A DNA stretch of 64,000 bases, taken from Bradyrhizobium rifense (GTDB lineage Bacteria > Pseudomonadota > Alphaproteobacteria > Rhizobiales > Xanthobacteraceae). Every line of letters begins with the position of its first letter. Position 1 is the stretch's first letter. Positions 27,738 through 35,633 of the stretch are shown piece after piece. The stretch spans positions 1 to 64,000 of the forward strand of contig NZ_VSSS01000046.1 in assembly GCF_008123425.1 (NCBI RefSeq), in the 5' to 3' direction. The position numbers were made by a program, and so were the translations under genes. The notes below the pieces were generated by a model. That model was not told where the DNA came from and made no database searches. It worked only from the letters and a program-made list of their open reading frames with translations.

Positions 27738-28427
27738 ATGGCGGAGCCGGGCCGGCCGGAGCGTGTCTCGCAAGGTATCGCCGGGACGCCGATTGCAGGG
27801 ACTTGGCCCACAGGCCGGACCGCGTCGGCCGGCGGCTTTGCGCCGGCGGGCTTTGGCGTTTGGCCCGCGATCGTCGGGCGGCTTCGCGAATGGGCCAAGG
27901 CCGAAGCGGGTGCCGGGCGACTATTTCCCTGGGTGCCCATCGCCTTCAGCTGCGGCATCGCACTCTACTTTGCCGCCGATCATGAACCGGTGCTGTGGGT
28001 CGCTGCCACGACGGCGGTGGCGCTGACGCTTGGTGCGGTGTTGTTGCGTTGGAGCCGGTGGTTTGCGCCGGCGATCATGATCGCGGCGGTCGCGGCCGGC
28101 TTTGCCACGGCAACGTGGAAGACGGCGCGCATCGCGCACACGGTGCTCGTCAAGCCGCTTTATTCGGTGTCGCTGTCGGGCTTCGTCGAGACCCGCGACA
28201 TCCGCGAGCGCACCGACCGTTTCGTGCTGCGCGTCACCGCGATGGAGGCGCAGCGTAGCGATTTGAAGCTGGAGCGCGTCCGCCTCTCCGTGCGCAAGGG
28301 GACGGCGCCCGACATCGGCAGCTTCGTGCAGCTGAAGGCGCGGCTGATGCCTCCGCTTAAGCAGTGTCCGCTGACGTCCGCCGGCGTCCAGGATGTCTTT
28401 TGTTTTCCAGTCCTTTTGCGAGATTGA
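27738..28427 (+). pseudogene. comEC: comEC, 5' fragment (split by an integrated element)
   Basis: Encodes the N-terminal part of the ComEC DNA-uptake channel: a proline/glycine-rich start, several membrane segments (FPWVPIAFSCGIALYFAADH and on) and the DUF4131 beta domain (SGFVETRDIRERTDRFVLRV). Homology stops at ...QLKARLMPPL; the frame then runs into element DNA and ends at 28427. The continuation LMPPLAPLRPGSYDF is at 32948. Joining 27738-28340 to 32948 onward restores the frame exactly. The start is ATG 27738, with GTG 27729 as an alternative. Confidence 0.9.
28340..28357. repeat. Left attachment site (attL)
   Basis: GCGGCTGATGCCTCCGCT at 28340-28357, identical to 32947-32964 except T for G at the 13th base. 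It falls inside the comEC codons for RLMPPL. Element-specific sequence begins directly after it. Confidence 0.85.
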
Positions 28428-28470
28428 CGTCTGGACCCGTCCGCCAACTTCCGGCAACATCCGGCAGTAA

Positions 28471-28489
28471 TTTGTGGGTTTTGCTGTGG
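28471..28489. repeat. Left arm-type repeat of the integrase
   Basis: TTTGTGGGTT-4 bases-TGTGG lies between attL and the integrase gene; the same pattern in the same orientation is at 32870-32888 near attR. Paired arm sites flanking a phage-type integrase core are expected for tyrosine recombinases; this reading is inferred from position and repetition. Confidence 0.5.
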
Positions 28490-28496
28490 GTTATAT

Positions 28497-29699
28497 ATGG
28501 CGCGGCGTCTCAACTTACTGAGTCCGAAATTCATAGAAACCGTCGACAGACCCGGTCGCTACTCCGACGGAGGAGGGCTGTATTTGCAGGTAGCTGCCGC
28601 GATGGGCGGAGGCGTGACCAAGAGTTGGTTGTTCCGCTTCATGCGAGGACATGTCAGTCGGCGCGGAAAGCCGATATCTCGGGAAATGGGACTAGGGGCG
28701 CTCAGTACACACAAGCGGGACGGCCTCATCACAACCAAGGAGGCTCGGGAAAGGGCCTATAGAGCCCGGGAAGACCTCAAAGCCGGAATTGATCCCATCG
28801 AAGCCAGGAAGGGCTTGCGGGCCGCCAGGCGGCTTGAAGAGGCCCGTGGGGTTACGTTCGCTCAATGCGCGGCCGAATACATCGAAAGCCACAAGGCGGG
28901 GTGGAAGGGCGAGAAGCACGTCAAGCTTTGGCGGGGATCCCTGAAAAGGTACGTCGAGCCGGTCATGGGCAATGTGCCGGTGGTTATGATCGACACCGCG
29001 CTGGTACTGAAGGCGCTCAAGCCGATCTGGGAAATGAAGACGAAAACTGCCGTCGACGTTCGTCTCCGTATCGAGCTGATCCTCAATTGGGCGAAAACCC
29101 ACGGCTACCGAGATGGTGAAAACCCAGCGCGATGGAAGGGGCATATAAAAAACGCGCTCCCAGATCCTGCGAAGGTGGTCAAGGTTAAGCATCTGCCAGC
29201 GATGCCCTATGAAGACGTTCCGGCCTTGATGTTGAAGCTGAGGCAGGAAACGACGACAGCCGCGGCGGCGTTGGAATGGACGGTCTTAACCGTCGTGAGG
29301 TCCGACAACACCTTCGCCGCGACATGGTCCGAAGTCGACCGCGAAAAGAAGGTCTGGACGATACCGGCATCTCGTATGAAAGCTGATGCGGACTTGAGGG
29401 TGCCGCTGACCGACCGGGCGATCGAGATTCTGAATGGGTTAGCCCAGCGTTCTCTCACGGATGAGATAGCGTCGGAGCCGATCCAGCTCGCCAAGTTCGG
29501 CCTCGACCGCCTTAGCCCGCGCTTCTGCATCACGCTGACGTCTCCATTCTTCGTGCCAGGCCTTCGCGGCTGCGCGATTTTCTGCCTTGGTCATGCCGAG
29601 AGGATAGGAGCGAGTCGGGCAATGGGCCAGCCGCTGGGGATTGCGTGTCGGGTTAGGTCGGCCGCAACGGATTGGTCAATCCGACAATCGGCTTGGTAA
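28497..29699 (+). pseudogene. int: P4-type tyrosine integrase, 3'-truncated
   Basis: 400-codon frame. Residues 1 to about 90 are the DUF4102 arm-binding domain (RYSDGGGLYLQV, KSWLFRF, LGALSTHKRDGLITTKEARE), then the core-binding SAM-like domain (FAQCAAEYIESHKAGWKGEKH). The catalytic domain starts normally with the first Arg (LTVVRSDNTFAATWSEVD) and the beta-strand Lys region (IPASRMKADADLRVPLTDRA). After about residue 320 homology is lost: the expected HGFR (HxxR), the second His and the nucleophile Tyr are absent. The last ~80 codons are foreign sequence, partly antisense to a small minus-strand ORF. It is probably catalytically dead. Confidence 0.85.
29439..29594 (-). CDS. Small charged alpha-helical protein (51 aa), unidentified
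   Basis: An ATG at 29594 opens a 51-residue frame, starting MTKAENRAAAKAWHEEWRRQ and ending ...LIRERTLG, rich in Ala, Glu and Arg with a coiled-coil look. It covers the place where integrase homology ends, so the 3' end of the integrase gene seems to have been replaced by this segment. No clear ribosome-binding site precedes it, so coding status is uncertain; the clean amphipathic composition, in contrast to the integrase frame here, is the argument for it. Confidence 0.4.
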   Translation of the reverse strand: MTKAENRAAAKAWHEEWRRQRDAEARAKAVEAELGELDRLRRYLIRERTLG

Positions 29700-30515
29700 G
29701 TCGGTAGAGGTGGGTTGCTTTTTGCTCTCTATGCGCTTGGCCGCCACTACGGCGCTCCGTTCAAGCCGACCCAATGATTTTCTCAATTGGTTTTCGAGCC
29801 ATCGTTTATCGAAATGCGGGTGATAAATGTAGCGGGTCATTATGACGCGCGGATCAATGCCGAACTCAGCATGTACCGGCTTACCGAAACATCGATCTCG
29901 AGCGACAAAACCTAGCTCAAGCAGTATGTCCTGAGCTTCTTTGATTTGACCTTTCGCCAGTAACTCGTCGATGAACGCCTCGAGAACGTACATCGCCGCG
30001 CGCGCGGAGCTGATCGAATGTGGATCACGCCGCCCTAGGTCGTTGATGTTGGAGATTCGACTTTTCAAACAATCTAGCGGATGCAGAACAATAATGTTGA
30101 TTGTCTTCCCGTCAGGAAGTTGGCGGCGCAATGTCACATACTTTTCACGGATTGAGCGGTCCTCCACGCCGAGTATGGACCGCATGAAATCTATACGGAT
30201 TAAGCGATCACCGATCTTGCCCGTGACGACCGCGGCATTCGGTGTGTTGTTATCGAATGACTTCGGAATGTGGACGACAGACTCGTCAATCCCTTCAGCG
30301 AAAGCCTTGGCAGCATTTACGTTGCCGAACACGTCGAGATCTTCGCTTGAGATCGAGTAGAATCCAGCAATTACGGGCCGGACCTTCAAAAACAATCGCG
30401 ACCATATTGCCAACGCTTGGCCACCGACAAGAACCGCGTTGACACCTTCGAGTAGCTTTAAAAGTTTAGCTACCTCGGGTTCCGACAGATGCGCACCGGG
30501 GTGAGCATCTGTCAT
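29676..30515 (-). CDS. Nucleotidyltransferase-fold protein, possible toxin or defence protein
   Basis: 279 residues. The N-terminal half has a minimal nucleotidyltransferase signature: NAVLVGGQALAIWSR (GG near residues 31-32) followed by SISSEDLDVFG (Asp59-x-Asp61) and a possible third acidic position in RLIRIDFM near residue 108. The C-terminal half is helical and basic. This layout resembles AbiEii/MNT-type proteins of toxin-antitoxin and phage-defence modules, but I cannot place it in a named family. It overlaps the stop of the small upstream gene by four bases, forming a tight bicistron, and it lies in a mobile element. Base composition is clearly less GC-rich than the chromosome. Confidence 0.7.
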   Translation of the reverse strand: MTDAHPGAHLSEPEVAKLLKLLEGVNAVLVGGQALAIWSRLFLKVRPVIAGFYSISSEDLDVFGNVNAAKAFAEGIDESVVHIPKSFDNNTPNAAVVTGKIGDRLIRIDFMRSILGVEDRSIREKYVTLRRQLPDGKTINIIVLHPLDCLKSRISNINDLGRRDPHSISSARAAMYVLEAFIDELLAKGQIKEAQDILLELGFVARDRCFGKPVHAEFGIDPRVIMTRYIYHPHFDKRWLENQLRKSLGRLERSAVVAAKRIESKKQPTSTDLPSRLSD

Positions 30516-30712
30516 CGTGGGATTATAGGGCGCCTCCCGATCGAAACGATCTCGAACTCACTCAGATTGAGTTCCGAAAAAAAGTCGTTCTGAACGGAAA
30601 GGTCGTTGTCTGACGCAAGACCAAACAGAAGCTTTGCCGAATCGAGATCCCTCGACACGCCTTTCACGACCTGGCTTTCCCAGTTGTCGGAACTGATGAT
30701 TTTCGGGCTCAT
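30512..30712 (-). CDS. Small unknown protein, partner of the nucleotidyltransferase gene
   Basis: 66 residues, MSPKIISSDNWESQVVKGVS, acidic in the middle and basic at the end (IGRRPIIPR). No helix-turn-helix or other known motif is visible. A GGAG seven bases before the ATG at 30712 supports this start over the ATG two codons upstream. The last four bases (ATGA-type overlap) contain the start of the nucleotidyltransferase gene, so the two are translationally coupled. By position it could be the antitoxin or regulatory half of a two-gene module; this is inference. Confidence 0.65.
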   Translation of the reverse strand: MSPKIISSDNWESQVVKGVSRDLDSAKLLFGLASDNDLSVQNDFFSELNLSEFEIVSIGRRPIIPR

Positions 30713-31175
30713 GGGCATGCTCCAACCGTACCAGATAGGACTTAAAGCGCCAGAGCGAACAATGCCGCGCGCTCCCTTAAAAGTGAGGCTGGAACATTAC
30801 CGGCGTATTAACGAGCAGCGGGCCCCCCAAAAGAGAGCCCCGCAGGGGATGAATTAATTAGCGATTCGGTTTAGGATGTCCGTGGGCGTGACAACCCGGA
30901 CCAGAGCTATAGCCGCACATCCATGGTCAGGATGCTCCCGATTGGCGTCGGGGGTGACGGCTGAATGATTTTCGTCCCAAGTTGGGACGAAAGTCGACGG
31001 ACGCACTTGGCGGTGCGGCTCCGAACCCTGCCATTTTGGCCGGGGTCGGGCGTGCTGTCCAGAGGGGCAACCCTTAAAAGCGCTCGGCTCGTCGCTCTGG
31101 CGAGTTGTCACCCCCCGGCTGCAGCGGCCGACCCGCTGCGAGGGCCGTGACAAGCCCAAGCTACAGAGCAGCACC
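30713..31175. other. 463-base intergenic region with a 23-bp palindrome at 30970-30992
   Basis: Promoter region for the leftward bicistron and the rightward small-gene pair. It contains TTTCGTCCCAA (30970-30980), one central base, and TTGGGACGAAA (30982-30992), a perfect inverted repeat with 11-bp arms. This could be an operator for a dimeric regulator or a bidirectional terminator; no T-run flanks it except TTTT on the left. A short plus-strand frame (30764-30857, 30 residues, basic) was seen but is not supported. Confidence 0.55.
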
Positions 31176-31757
31176 ATGAACAGCAAAAGACCAGCGGGCG
31201 CCCTCGGCGCGTTGCCAGCCTGTCCTGCAACCCTGATTCCAACCAGCCATCCCGACGCATCCCAGCCCGCCGGCGAGTGCACCGAACCGGACGCCGGGTC
31301 CGCGGATTCATTGAGCGGGACTGGATCACCAACGTTTAGCAGGAGGCTCCTTATGAACGTTTTCGTCTCGTCCGCAGCAGTGGCGGCCGCGCCAGCCATC
31401 GCCATGAACTCGGCTTCCCACGAGCCTGTGGCCGACAGCCAGGGCATCTTGGCCCGGGTTGAGCAAATCGTCGATGCGCTGCGGACCAGCTATATCTGCG
31501 AAGGGTGGGAAATAGATGAGGCGGGGGCGGACCGCGCTTTGGCCTATTTCCGCAGACATGTCGCAGGGCCCGCCTTCAAAAATGAAGGCGAGGACACGGC
31601 TGCGTACCAGCAAGCGCTAGAATTTTTCGGATCGCATGGTCAGAATCTCGACTGGATCCATAACGGCAATCCGGTCGGTTTGATTTGCGGTCTCGCGAAG
31701 GTGTCCCCGCGTGTAGGCGATTTGGCCGCCGACCGGTCCGCGGGAGGCGCGATATGA
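31176..31757 (+). CDS. Hypothetical protein with Tat-like leader
   Basis: 193 residues. The first 55 are low-complexity, then SRRLLMNVFVSSAAVAAAPA forms a twin-arginine-like hydrophobic segment, followed by a soluble helical part (ILARVEQIVDALRTSYICEG and ALAYFRRHVAGP). Proteins with a Pro-rich start followed by an SRRxFLMN-type segment are frequent in Bradyrhizobium and remain uncharacterised. Its stop overlaps the next gene (ATGA). An internal ATG at 31353 (MNVFVSS), preceded by AGCAGGAGGCTCCTT, is an alternative start with a good Shine-Dalgarno sequence but would lose the arginines. Confidence 0.6.
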   Translation: MNSKRPAGALGALPACPATLIPTSHPDASQPAGECTEPDAGSADSLSGTGSPTFSRRLLMNVFVSSAAVAAAPAIAMNSASHEPVADSQGILARVEQIVDALRTSYICEGWEIDEAGADRALAYFRRHVAGPAFKNEGEDTAAYQQALEFFGSHGQNLDWIHNGNPVGLICGLAKVSPRVGDLAADRSAGGAI

Positions 31758-32017
31758 GCGCTCACCAGCGCACGACGCGGCGACGCGACGGAGACAGCAT
31801 GAACATCACGAGCATCGAGAGGCATGCCGGATCGGGCATGTGGCACGGCACAGCCGTTCACGAGGGGAGGAGCCTGATGTGGTATTACCGCCCGCGCTCG
31901 TGGTTGCACGTCCATGAGCAGGACGAACGTAATCCCAAGTGCTGGATGAATGTCGATCCTCCGCCGGGGGCGCGGCACCTCGTGGTGCACGCGGTCCGTG
32001 CTGCGAAGGCCCATTGA
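31754..32017 (+). CDS. Small hypothetical protein
   Basis: 87 residues from ATG 31754, which has GGGAGG six bases upstream and overlaps the previous stop. A second candidate is ATG 31799 (MNITSIERHAGSGMWHGTAV, 72 residues) behind GGAGACAGC. The product is rich in Trp, His and Arg (SGMWHG, LMWYYRPRSWLHVHEQDE). No family is recognised. Tight coupling to the Tat-leader gene suggests joint function. Confidence 0.55.
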   Translation: MSAHQRTTRRRDGDSMNITSIERHAGSGMWHGTAVHEGRSLMWYYRPRSWLHVHEQDERNPKCWMNVDPPPGARHLVVHAVRAAKAH

Positions 32018-32066
32018 GGGGTCTTCTCACCCGCAACGAGCGCGGGGCTTTTGGTCCCGCGTTCCC

Positions 32067-32768
32067 TCACCCAGATGCGACTCCAACTCTCTGTTCCTGA
32101 GTGCTCACATTTCTCAAAGCCCATGGCGGCACGGCCCATGCTGCTGCAGCGTCATCAGGTGCGACCAATCTTCCTAGCTCGCAGACGTCTACAAGCTCAT
32201 TCGCGATTCGCTGATCCACGCTCGTGACTACCCAAGCCGTCAGGAGCCAGATGATCGCCGCAACGATAGCAGCAAAGAACACGTTGGTGAGAAGGAGCAT
32301 CACACCGCCAACCAAGGCCGCAAAAATAAAGCTTCCGATACCTGGCTTTCCAGGCGCGCCCTTCTTGATTGCCTCCTCCCTGATCTCAATGAGTTTAGGT
32401 TTTATCTCCGATAGTTCACGGGCGGCGGCGGCATAACGGCCCGCTTTGGCTGCGCACACTGCGTAATAATAGAGCGCTGAGCAACGGTCGGCCCTCGATA
32501 GTATGCCGGCAGCTTCCGCGAAAGCCTGCATGGCTCCATCCAAGCTGTGATTCAGATCGTCGGTTTCTTCACGGAGCTTCTCTTGGTTTCCTTCAGCCCG
32601 GGCGATGCGAATGCCGGTTTCTGCGCCCTTGATCCGGCGTAGAAAGTCTTCCCCCGTCCGAGCACTTCCTCCTTCAAGCCGCCGCACGCGTTCTGGGACG
32701 CTTGCGCTCTGATCAAACGTCTTGATGAGGTGCCTAAGCAGCGAGCCGGCGATGAAAAGGCCATCCAT
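32067..32768 (-). CDS. Two-helix membrane protein, unknown
   Basis: 233 residues from ATG 32768, which has a perfect AGGAGG five bases upstream. Residues 1-135 are soluble and helical with coiled-coil-like stretches (RRIKGAETGIRIARAEGNQE) and a Tyr-rich turn (RCSALYYYAVCAAKAGRYAA). Two adjacent hydrophobic segments follow (GSFIFAALVGGVMLLLTNVF and FAAIVAAIIWLLTAWVV), then a 50-residue tail. The layout, a soluble helical domain plus paired membrane helices, is seen in some defence and stress effectors, but nothing specific is recognised. It is element cargo near the right end. Confidence 0.65.
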   Translation of the reverse strand: MDGLFIAGSLLRHLIKTFDQSASVPERVRRLEGGSARTGEDFLRRIKGAETGIRIARAEGNQEKLREETDDLNHSLDGAMQAFAEAAGILSRADRCSALYYYAVCAAKAGRYAAAARELSEIKPKLIEIREEAIKKGAPGKPGIGSFIFAALVGGVMLLLTNVFFAAIVAAIIWLLTAWVVTSVDQRIANELVDVCELGRLVAPDDAAAAWAVPPWALRNVSTQEQRVGVASG

Positions 32769-32869
32769 GACTGCCTCCTGGTGGGGCTGGGAGCAACACA
32801 TCGTCGGAATGTGCCAGATGGCCCAGGGCACATTGTGGCGGCCTCAGGAGGATTGGGAAACCGCATGTA

Positions 32870-32888
32870 TTTGTGGGTTGGTTTGTGG
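32870..32888. repeat. Right arm-type repeat of the integrase
   Basis: TTTGTGGGTT-4 bases-TGTGG, same pattern and orientation as 28471-28489. It lies in a conspicuously A+T-rich stretch (32865-32947) just inside attR and is preceded by no gene start. Confidence 0.5.
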
Positions 32889-32946
32889 AATATTCCGGCA
32901 TATTCAAAAATTATGCTGTTATATCAATTAGATATATCATCTATTA

Positions 32947-32964
32947 GCGGCTGATGCCGCCGCT
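32947..32964. repeat. Right attachment site (attR)
   Basis: GCGGCTGATGCCGCCGCT, the second copy of the 18-bp att repeat. comEC coding sequence resumes here in the correct frame (RLMPPLAPLRPGSYDF). Confidence 0.85.
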
Positions 32965-34631
32965 CGCGCCGTTGCGGCCGGGAAGCTACGATTTCTCGCG
33001 CGACATGTTCTTCCAGGGCATCGGCGCCTCCGGTTTCGTGATGGGAACGATCACGGCCGTGGCACCGCCCAATGCCGGCGGCCTGCGGCTGCGTTATGCG
33101 GCGGTCATGCAGGGGCTGCGCGATGCGATCGACGCGCGCATCCGCGCCACGCTCGACGGCGACAATCGCGCGATCGCGACGGCGCTTCTGACCGGCCGCC
33201 GCGATGCGATCACCACGCCCGTCAACGACGCGATGTTCATCTCCGGCCTCGGCCATGTGCTGTCGATCTCCGGCTACCATATGGCCGTCGTCGCCGGCGT
33301 CGTCTTCTTCGCGGTCCGTGCGCTGCTGGCGCTGATCCCCGGGCTGGCGGCCGGCTTTCCTATCAAGAAATGGTCGGCCGCCGCGGCGCTGGTCGCGTCC
33401 GCGTTCTATCTGCTGCTCTCGGGTGCGGAGGTTGCGACCCAACGGTCGTTCTTCATGACCGCCGTGGTGCTGATCGCTGTCATGGTCGATCGCCGCGCCA
33501 TCACGTTCCGCACGCTCGCGGTGGCAGCGCTCATCGTGCTCGCGGTCGCGCCGGAGGCGCTGGTGCATCCGAGCTTCCAGATGTCCTTTGCAGCAACGCT
33601 CGGGCTCGTCGCGCTGGTGCAGATCGGCATGCCGAACTTGTTTGCATCGCCCGATCATTCGACGACCGCGCGCATCGCGCTGTGGGGCGGCCGCGAGATC
33701 GCGATGCTGTTCATGGCCTCGATGATCGCAGGGCTTGGGACCACGCCCTATGCCGCCTTCCATTTCCACCGCGTGACGCCTTACGGCGTGCTCGCCAATC
33801 TCGGCGCGATGCCGGTGGTCTCGGCGCTCGTGATGCCGGCCGGGCTGCTGGGATTGCTCGCGGCCCCATTCGGGCTCGACGGCGTGTTCTGGTGGCTGAT
33901 GGGGATTGGCATCGACTGGATGATCGCGGTCACACGCTGGGTCGCGGCACTGCCTGGCGCAGTCGGCCGCCTCCCGGCCTTCGGTATTGCCCCACTGATC
34001 GCGGCCAGCGTCGGCCTGATCCTGATGTGGCCTGCTGCGCTGGTCGGGCGCGTTCGTGCTCGTGGCCGCAACGATCTGGGGTCTGTCGGTTCGGCAACCC
34101 GACATCCTCATCGCCGGCGATGGCCAGAGCGTCGCGGTGCGAGGCAGGGACGGGCAGCTGCATCTGATGCGGACCAACAAAGACAATTTCCTGCTGAAGG
34201 AGTGGTTGGCCGCGGACGCCGACCCGCGCGATGCCGTCGGCGCTTCGCTCAGTGACGGCGTATCGTGCGACGACACCGGCTGCGTCGCGCCACTCGCTGA
34301 CGGCCGGATGATTGCCCTGGCGCTGCGTATCGACGCGCTGGCCGACGATTGCAGCCGCGCGGCACTGGTGGTGACGGCAAAGCCCGCGCCGCCGGATTGC
34401 GCTACGATGGTGGTCGATCGGCCGCGTCTGGCGCGCCAGGGCGCGCTGGCGCTGACGCAGCGTGGCGACGGTTTTGCGATTGACGCGGTGAAGGCGAGGG
34501 GCGCAAACCGCCCCTGGTCGCCGGCGGCGGCCGGCGAGGGAGATTTCGAACAGACCCTCATGCCGCGGTCGGCAGCTCCGCGCGTCCGGGACGCAACACC
34601 GTCGGAGGCCGATCTTCAGGCCCAGGAGTGA
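32948..34631 (+). pseudogene. comEC: comEC, 3' fragment with an additional frameshift
   Basis: Carries the Competence domain: GLGHVLSISGYHMAVVAGVV, about ten membrane segments, HPSFQMSFAATLGLVAL, and the C-terminal soluble domain (ILIAGDGQSVAVRGRDGQLH). The frame from 32954 runs only to about 34028; the true continuation (RWSGAFVLVAATIWGLS) is in the +1 frame and ends at 34631. Removing one G of the GG at 34029-34030 (ATGTGGCC) restores a continuous protein. The rejoined gene would encode about 760 residues, the expected ComEC size. An ATG at 32954 could in theory start an N-truncated product, but the frameshift would still cut it. Confidence 0.88.
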
Positions 34632-34641
34632 GGCCTGCGCT

Positions 34642-35070
34642 TCAGCTGATCGGCAGGCGCGGGGGCGTCGAGCGGCTGTCGGCGATGACCTGCGGCTTGT
34701 GCTCGCCGAGCGGCTGGGTCACGGGCAGTTGCAGCACGGTCGCGCGCTGGCCTTCGACGAGCTGCGTCACCAGCACGTACTTGCCGTCGGGGAATTCGAT
34801 CGCGTCGTGGTGGCGATCGGGAATGTGCGGATCGACCTTGCCGAACTTGCCGACACGCGAATTGACGGTGCGCGTCCAGATCCAGCGATTGTCGTAGCGG
34901 ACGTTGTCGGCGAAGGCGAGCTCCGTTCCCGGAAGCAGGCAGACCGCGACGGACATGTCGGCTTCGGAGGCGAAGCCGCGCGTCGAGGTGCCACGGAACG
35001 TGGTCGTGACGATCGTCTCGCCGACTTCTGCGGGACGCGTCGCGACGGCATGCAGGCTGTAGTCACACAT
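34642..35070 (-). CDS. Conserved hypothetical protein
   Basis: 142 residues, MCDYSLHAVATRPAEVGETI, with GAGGAG six bases before the ATG. Predicted mostly beta (TIVTTTFRGTSTRGF, YVLVTQLVEGQRATVLQLPV) and cytoplasmic. I recognise the MCDYSLH start as common in Bradyrhizobium and relatives, with no assigned function. It is convergent with the dead comEC, ten bases from its end. Confidence 0.7.
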   Translation of the reverse strand: MCDYSLHAVATRPAEVGETIVTTTFRGTSTRGFASEADMSVAVCLLPGTELAFADNVRYDNRWIWTRTVNSRVGKFGKVDPHIPDRHHDAIEFPDGKYVLVTQLVEGQRATVLQLPVTQPLGEHKPQVIADSRSTPPRLPIS

Positions 35071-35262
35071 CGGGTGCTCCTCAATCGGGATAGAGCACCC
35101 GCGCCTCTTCTGAGGCGCAGGCCTCTATCAGAGTGGAAGCTTGCGATCGTATGCTTGTTTGTAGGCAAATCTACGGCCCGCATCCGAAGAGCGCGATCAC
35201 ATTATCTTTTTCAAATGCACGAGGAACAAAGCTCGCTTCCATGCATTTTGAGACCTTCGTCG

Positions 35263-35466
35263 TCAGCGGCCAGCAGGTGCCGACCAGCCCGAATATTGCC
35301 AGGCCGGTTGCGTCGGCTGCGCGACGGCGTTGCGGGCATTACGGAATTGCTCGCTCATTGCCTGCGGCGCCTTGCGGGCATGGTGCTGCGGCTGTGCGGC
35401 GAAGGCCTGCGACGCTGATGCTGCGATCAGCGTCATCGTGACGGTGCTCAAAACGATCTTGCGCAT
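35263..35466 (-). CDS. Small secreted hypothetical protein
   Basis: 67 residues with a clear Sec signal peptide (MRKIVLSTVTMTLIAASASQ, then AFA-A) and a short mature part rich in Gln, His, Arg and Pro. GAGGAG lies six bases before the ATG. Similar tiny exported proteins are numerous in Bradyrhizobium; no function is known. Confidence 0.65.
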   Translation of the reverse strand: MRKIVLSTVTMTLIAASASQAFAAQPQHHARKAPQAMSEQFRNARNAVAQPTQPAWQYSGWSAPAGR

Positions 35467-35588
35467 GGTGATCTCCTCGGTCTCTCAAAGGCCTGCGAAG
35501 CGGTGCGCGCTTCGTTGCGGCGTGCCGAGGATGTAGCGCTGGAGAGGGGGCCGGATAATCTGTGCAAAACCAGAAAGACTATCCAGCC

Positions 35589-35610
35589 GGAGCGGACAAT
35601 CGTCCGCTCC
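35589..35610 (-). terminator. Terminator of lexA
   Basis: GGAGCGGAC and GTCCGCTCC form a perfect 9-bp stem with a 4-base loop, 24 bases after the lexA stop on the minus strand, followed by a loose T/C-rich stretch (TAGTCTTTCT after a short gap). Confidence 0.6.
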
Positions 35611-35633
35611 AATCGTTGATGGCGCGCGAGCGC

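Larger units (their letters stand above)
28340..32964. mobile_element. 4.6-kb integrative element inserted in comEC
   Basis: Bounded by an 18-bp direct repeat (one mismatch) that belongs to comEC on both sides. Contents from left to right: integrase arm-like repeat, P4-type integrase lacking its 3' end, a small minus-strand ORF, a nucleotidyltransferase-like gene with its small upstream partner (minus), a 23-bp palindrome, two overlapping small genes (plus), a two-helix membrane protein gene (minus), a second arm-like repeat and the right att copy. Parts of it, above all 29.7-31.0 kb and 32.8-32.95 kb, are visibly richer in A+T than the surrounding chromosome. The damaged integrase suggests it can no longer excise by itself. 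Confidence 0.88.

Noticed and set aside
30606..30857. Plus-strand frame over the small partner gene and promoter region
   Set aside because: Overlaps the minus-strand bicistron start; only the last ~30 residues (MPRAPLKVRLEHYRRI and on) look protein-like, not enough to call a gene.
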